Translations under genes and position numbers: made by a program | Shown: piece by piece, positions 5,236 through 6,006 of the stretch | Layout of the letters: each line of letters opens with the position of its first letter | How positions within the stretch are numbered: position 1 is the first letter of the stretch | Source: Nitrososphaerales archaeon TH1920 | GTDB lineage: Archaea > Thermoproteota > Nitrososphaeria > Nitrososphaerales > Nitrososphaeraceae | Direction: 5' to 3' | DNA length: 6,006 nucleotides | Assembly (NCBI GenBank): GCA_014523495.1 | Contig: JAATVM010000066.1 | Coordinates: 1-6,006, forward strand | The notes under the pieces: model-generated | What the model was told of the DNA's origin: nothing | The model's database searches: none | What the model saw: the letters and a program-made list of their open reading frames with translations, nothing else

Positions 5236-5517
5236 ATGAAAGCAATTTGGAACGACAAGCTTATTGCAGAAAGTGATACTACCATTGTCATTGAAGGAAA
5301 TCACTATTTCGCACCTAATTCGATCAAGGAAGAATTTTTTGTCGAAAGCATTACCCATACAAGGTGCCCCTGGAAAGGAATGGCAAATTATTATTCTGTT
5401 CAGGTTGATGGAAAAATAAATAAAGATTCTGCATGGTTTTATCCAGATCCACTAGAGGAAGCCAAACAAATAAAGGGATATGTGGCCTTCTGGAAAGGAA
5501 TAGAAGTAAAGAAATAG
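5236..5517 (+). CDS. DUF427 family protein
   Basis: Complete 93-residue member of the DUF427 family (Pfam calls it NTP_transf_9), a small all-beta protein of unproven function common in archaea, bacteria and fungi. Hallmarks: the start MKAIWNDKLIAESDTTIVIE, GNHYFAP at 21-27, the conserved HTRCPWKGMANYYSV block at 41-55 with C44, W46 and K47, DSAWFYPDP at 64-72 and the ending GYVAFWKGIEV at 81-91. There is no signal peptide and no membrane segment, so it is cytosolic. The length is exactly that of single-domain family members, and similarity starts at the first residue, which fixes the ATG. It has its own promoter and no operon partner: the upstream region is a pseudogene and the next gene faces it. 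Confidence 0.92.
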   Translation: MKAIWNDKLIAESDTTIVIEGNHYFAPNSIKEEFFVESITHTRCPWKGMANYYSVQVDGKINKDSAWFYPDPLEEAKQIKGYVAFWKGIEVKK

Positions 5518-5713
5518 AAAGAATTCTATTTGCAGTAATTTAACAGCGGCATATGTATATCCTTTTTAAGGTTGATTACTTTATGATGAAATAATCTTTG
5601 TTTGTCAAGGATATTAAAACTTCTCAAAAATGCGATCATGAAATACAATATAACATAATGATATTCATTATTACCTATTTGTAAATTTATATCTAATATG
5701 ATATTTCAAATAC
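5518..5713. other. Convergent intergenic region between the DUF427 and dehydrogenase genes
   Basis: No gene seen. A short T-run at 5562-5566 (CCTTTTTAAGG) could end DUF427 transcription. An inverted repeat, ATAATGA-TAT-TCATTAT, lies at 5655-5671, roughly midway between the two stops, and could serve as a shared 3' structure. Confidence 0.4.
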
Positions 5714-6006
5714 TCATGATTTATCCTTCTTTATACGAGTAGATAAATTAGTTGATGTCTTTGGATTGATTATCATAGATTTCATCGTATCTTTTCTTTG
5801 ATATATCCTTTCGATAGCTTCTTTTGATTCTTCTATGATAAATTTATGACTTACCAGTTTTTTTACATTTATTTTTTTCCTATAAATTAATTCGATAGCC
5901 TCTCTTACCTCCTTATTTGATGCTGCATATGTAGTTATAATGCTAATTTCCTTTGAGTATATTTCGTCAATGTCTAACTCAATTTTCGTTCCCTTTTGTG
6001 GTTCTC
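5714..6006 (-). CDS. Zinc-dependent medium-chain alcohol dehydrogenase, C-terminal part (partial)
   Basis: Only the last 96 codons are in the window; the start lies beyond base 6006. The reading frame gives GTKIELDIDEIYSKEISIIT, then TYAASNKEVREAIELI, NVKKLVSHKFIIEESKEAIE and DTMKSMI. This is the C-terminal part of the zinc-type medium-chain dehydrogenase/reductase fold (alcohol, sorbitol and threonine dehydrogenase group): the strand with D-x-x-x-I-Y-x-K-E-I, the helix N-K-E-V-R-E-A-I-E-L-I, the L-V-S-H-K-F strand and the final A-M/T-M-K strand. The catalytic zinc and NAD(P)-binding parts would be off the window, so substrate and cofactor cannot be judged. A polar tail of about 18 residues follows MKSMI, where most relatives stop sooner. 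The gene is convergent with the DUF427 gene. Confidence 0.85.
   Translation of the reverse strand, partial: EPQKGTKIELDIDEIYSKEISIITTYAASNKEVREAIELIYRKKINVKKLVSHKFIIEESKEAIERIYQRKDTMKSMIINPKTSTNLSTRIKKDKS

Noticed and set aside
1..6006. CRISPR array, tRNA, rRNA or cobalamin riboswitch
   Set aside because: No spaced repeats, cloverleaf or rRNA stretches were seen by eye, and the cbiG transcript appears leaderless, leaving no room for a leader riboswitch.

Overview
The window looks like chromosomal DNA of an ammonia-oxidising archaeon (Nitrososphaeria/Thaumarchaeota). The low GC content would suit a Nitrosocosmicus-like member of the Nitrososphaerales. The reasons are AT-rich archaeal promoters (TATA boxes 24-31 bases before the start codons, i.e. 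leaderless or nearly leaderless genes), an anaerobic-type (cbi) cobalamin gene set as found in these archaea, and a decayed DDE transposase of a type I associate with this group. The species is inference; no marker gene is present.

Layout. Bases 1-640 hold no intact gene. The only coding-like trace is the C-terminal end of an integrase-fold transposase on the minus strand (about 156-269). Bases 641-3184 are a compact plus-strand operon of three cobalamin genes: cbiG (cobalt-precorrin-5A hydrolase), cbiX (sirohydrochlorin cobaltochelatase, duplicated two-domain form) and cbiC/cobH (cobalt-precorrin-8 methylmutase). Together they insert cobalt into sirohydrochlorin, open the ring lactone and move the C-11 methyl group to C-12. 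The remaining corrin-ring genes must lie elsewhere. A T-rich stretch follows cbiC.

Bases 3469-3902 encode a small SRPBCC (START-like) lipid-binding-fold protein. It begins at TTG, and its last helix lies in the -1 frame after a run of seven A. Bases 3941-4634 are a 694-bp decayed insertion sequence with matching terminal inverted repeats and a minus-strand transposase broken by at least three frameshifts. Bases 4828-5095 carry a previously unlisted, apparently frameshifted minus-strand gene of unknown family. Bases 5236-5517 are an intact DUF427 gene. Bases 5714-6006 are the C-terminal end of a zinc-dependent medium-chain alcohol dehydrogenase on the minus strand, running off the window.

In short, a conserved vitamin B12 operon is flanked on both sides by transposon debris and decaying genes. 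I found no convincing novel multi-gene system. The points most worth a second look are the one-sided loss of catalytic histidines in CbiX, the A AAA AAA frameshift site in the SRPBCC gene, and the unrecognised decayed gene at 4828-5095.
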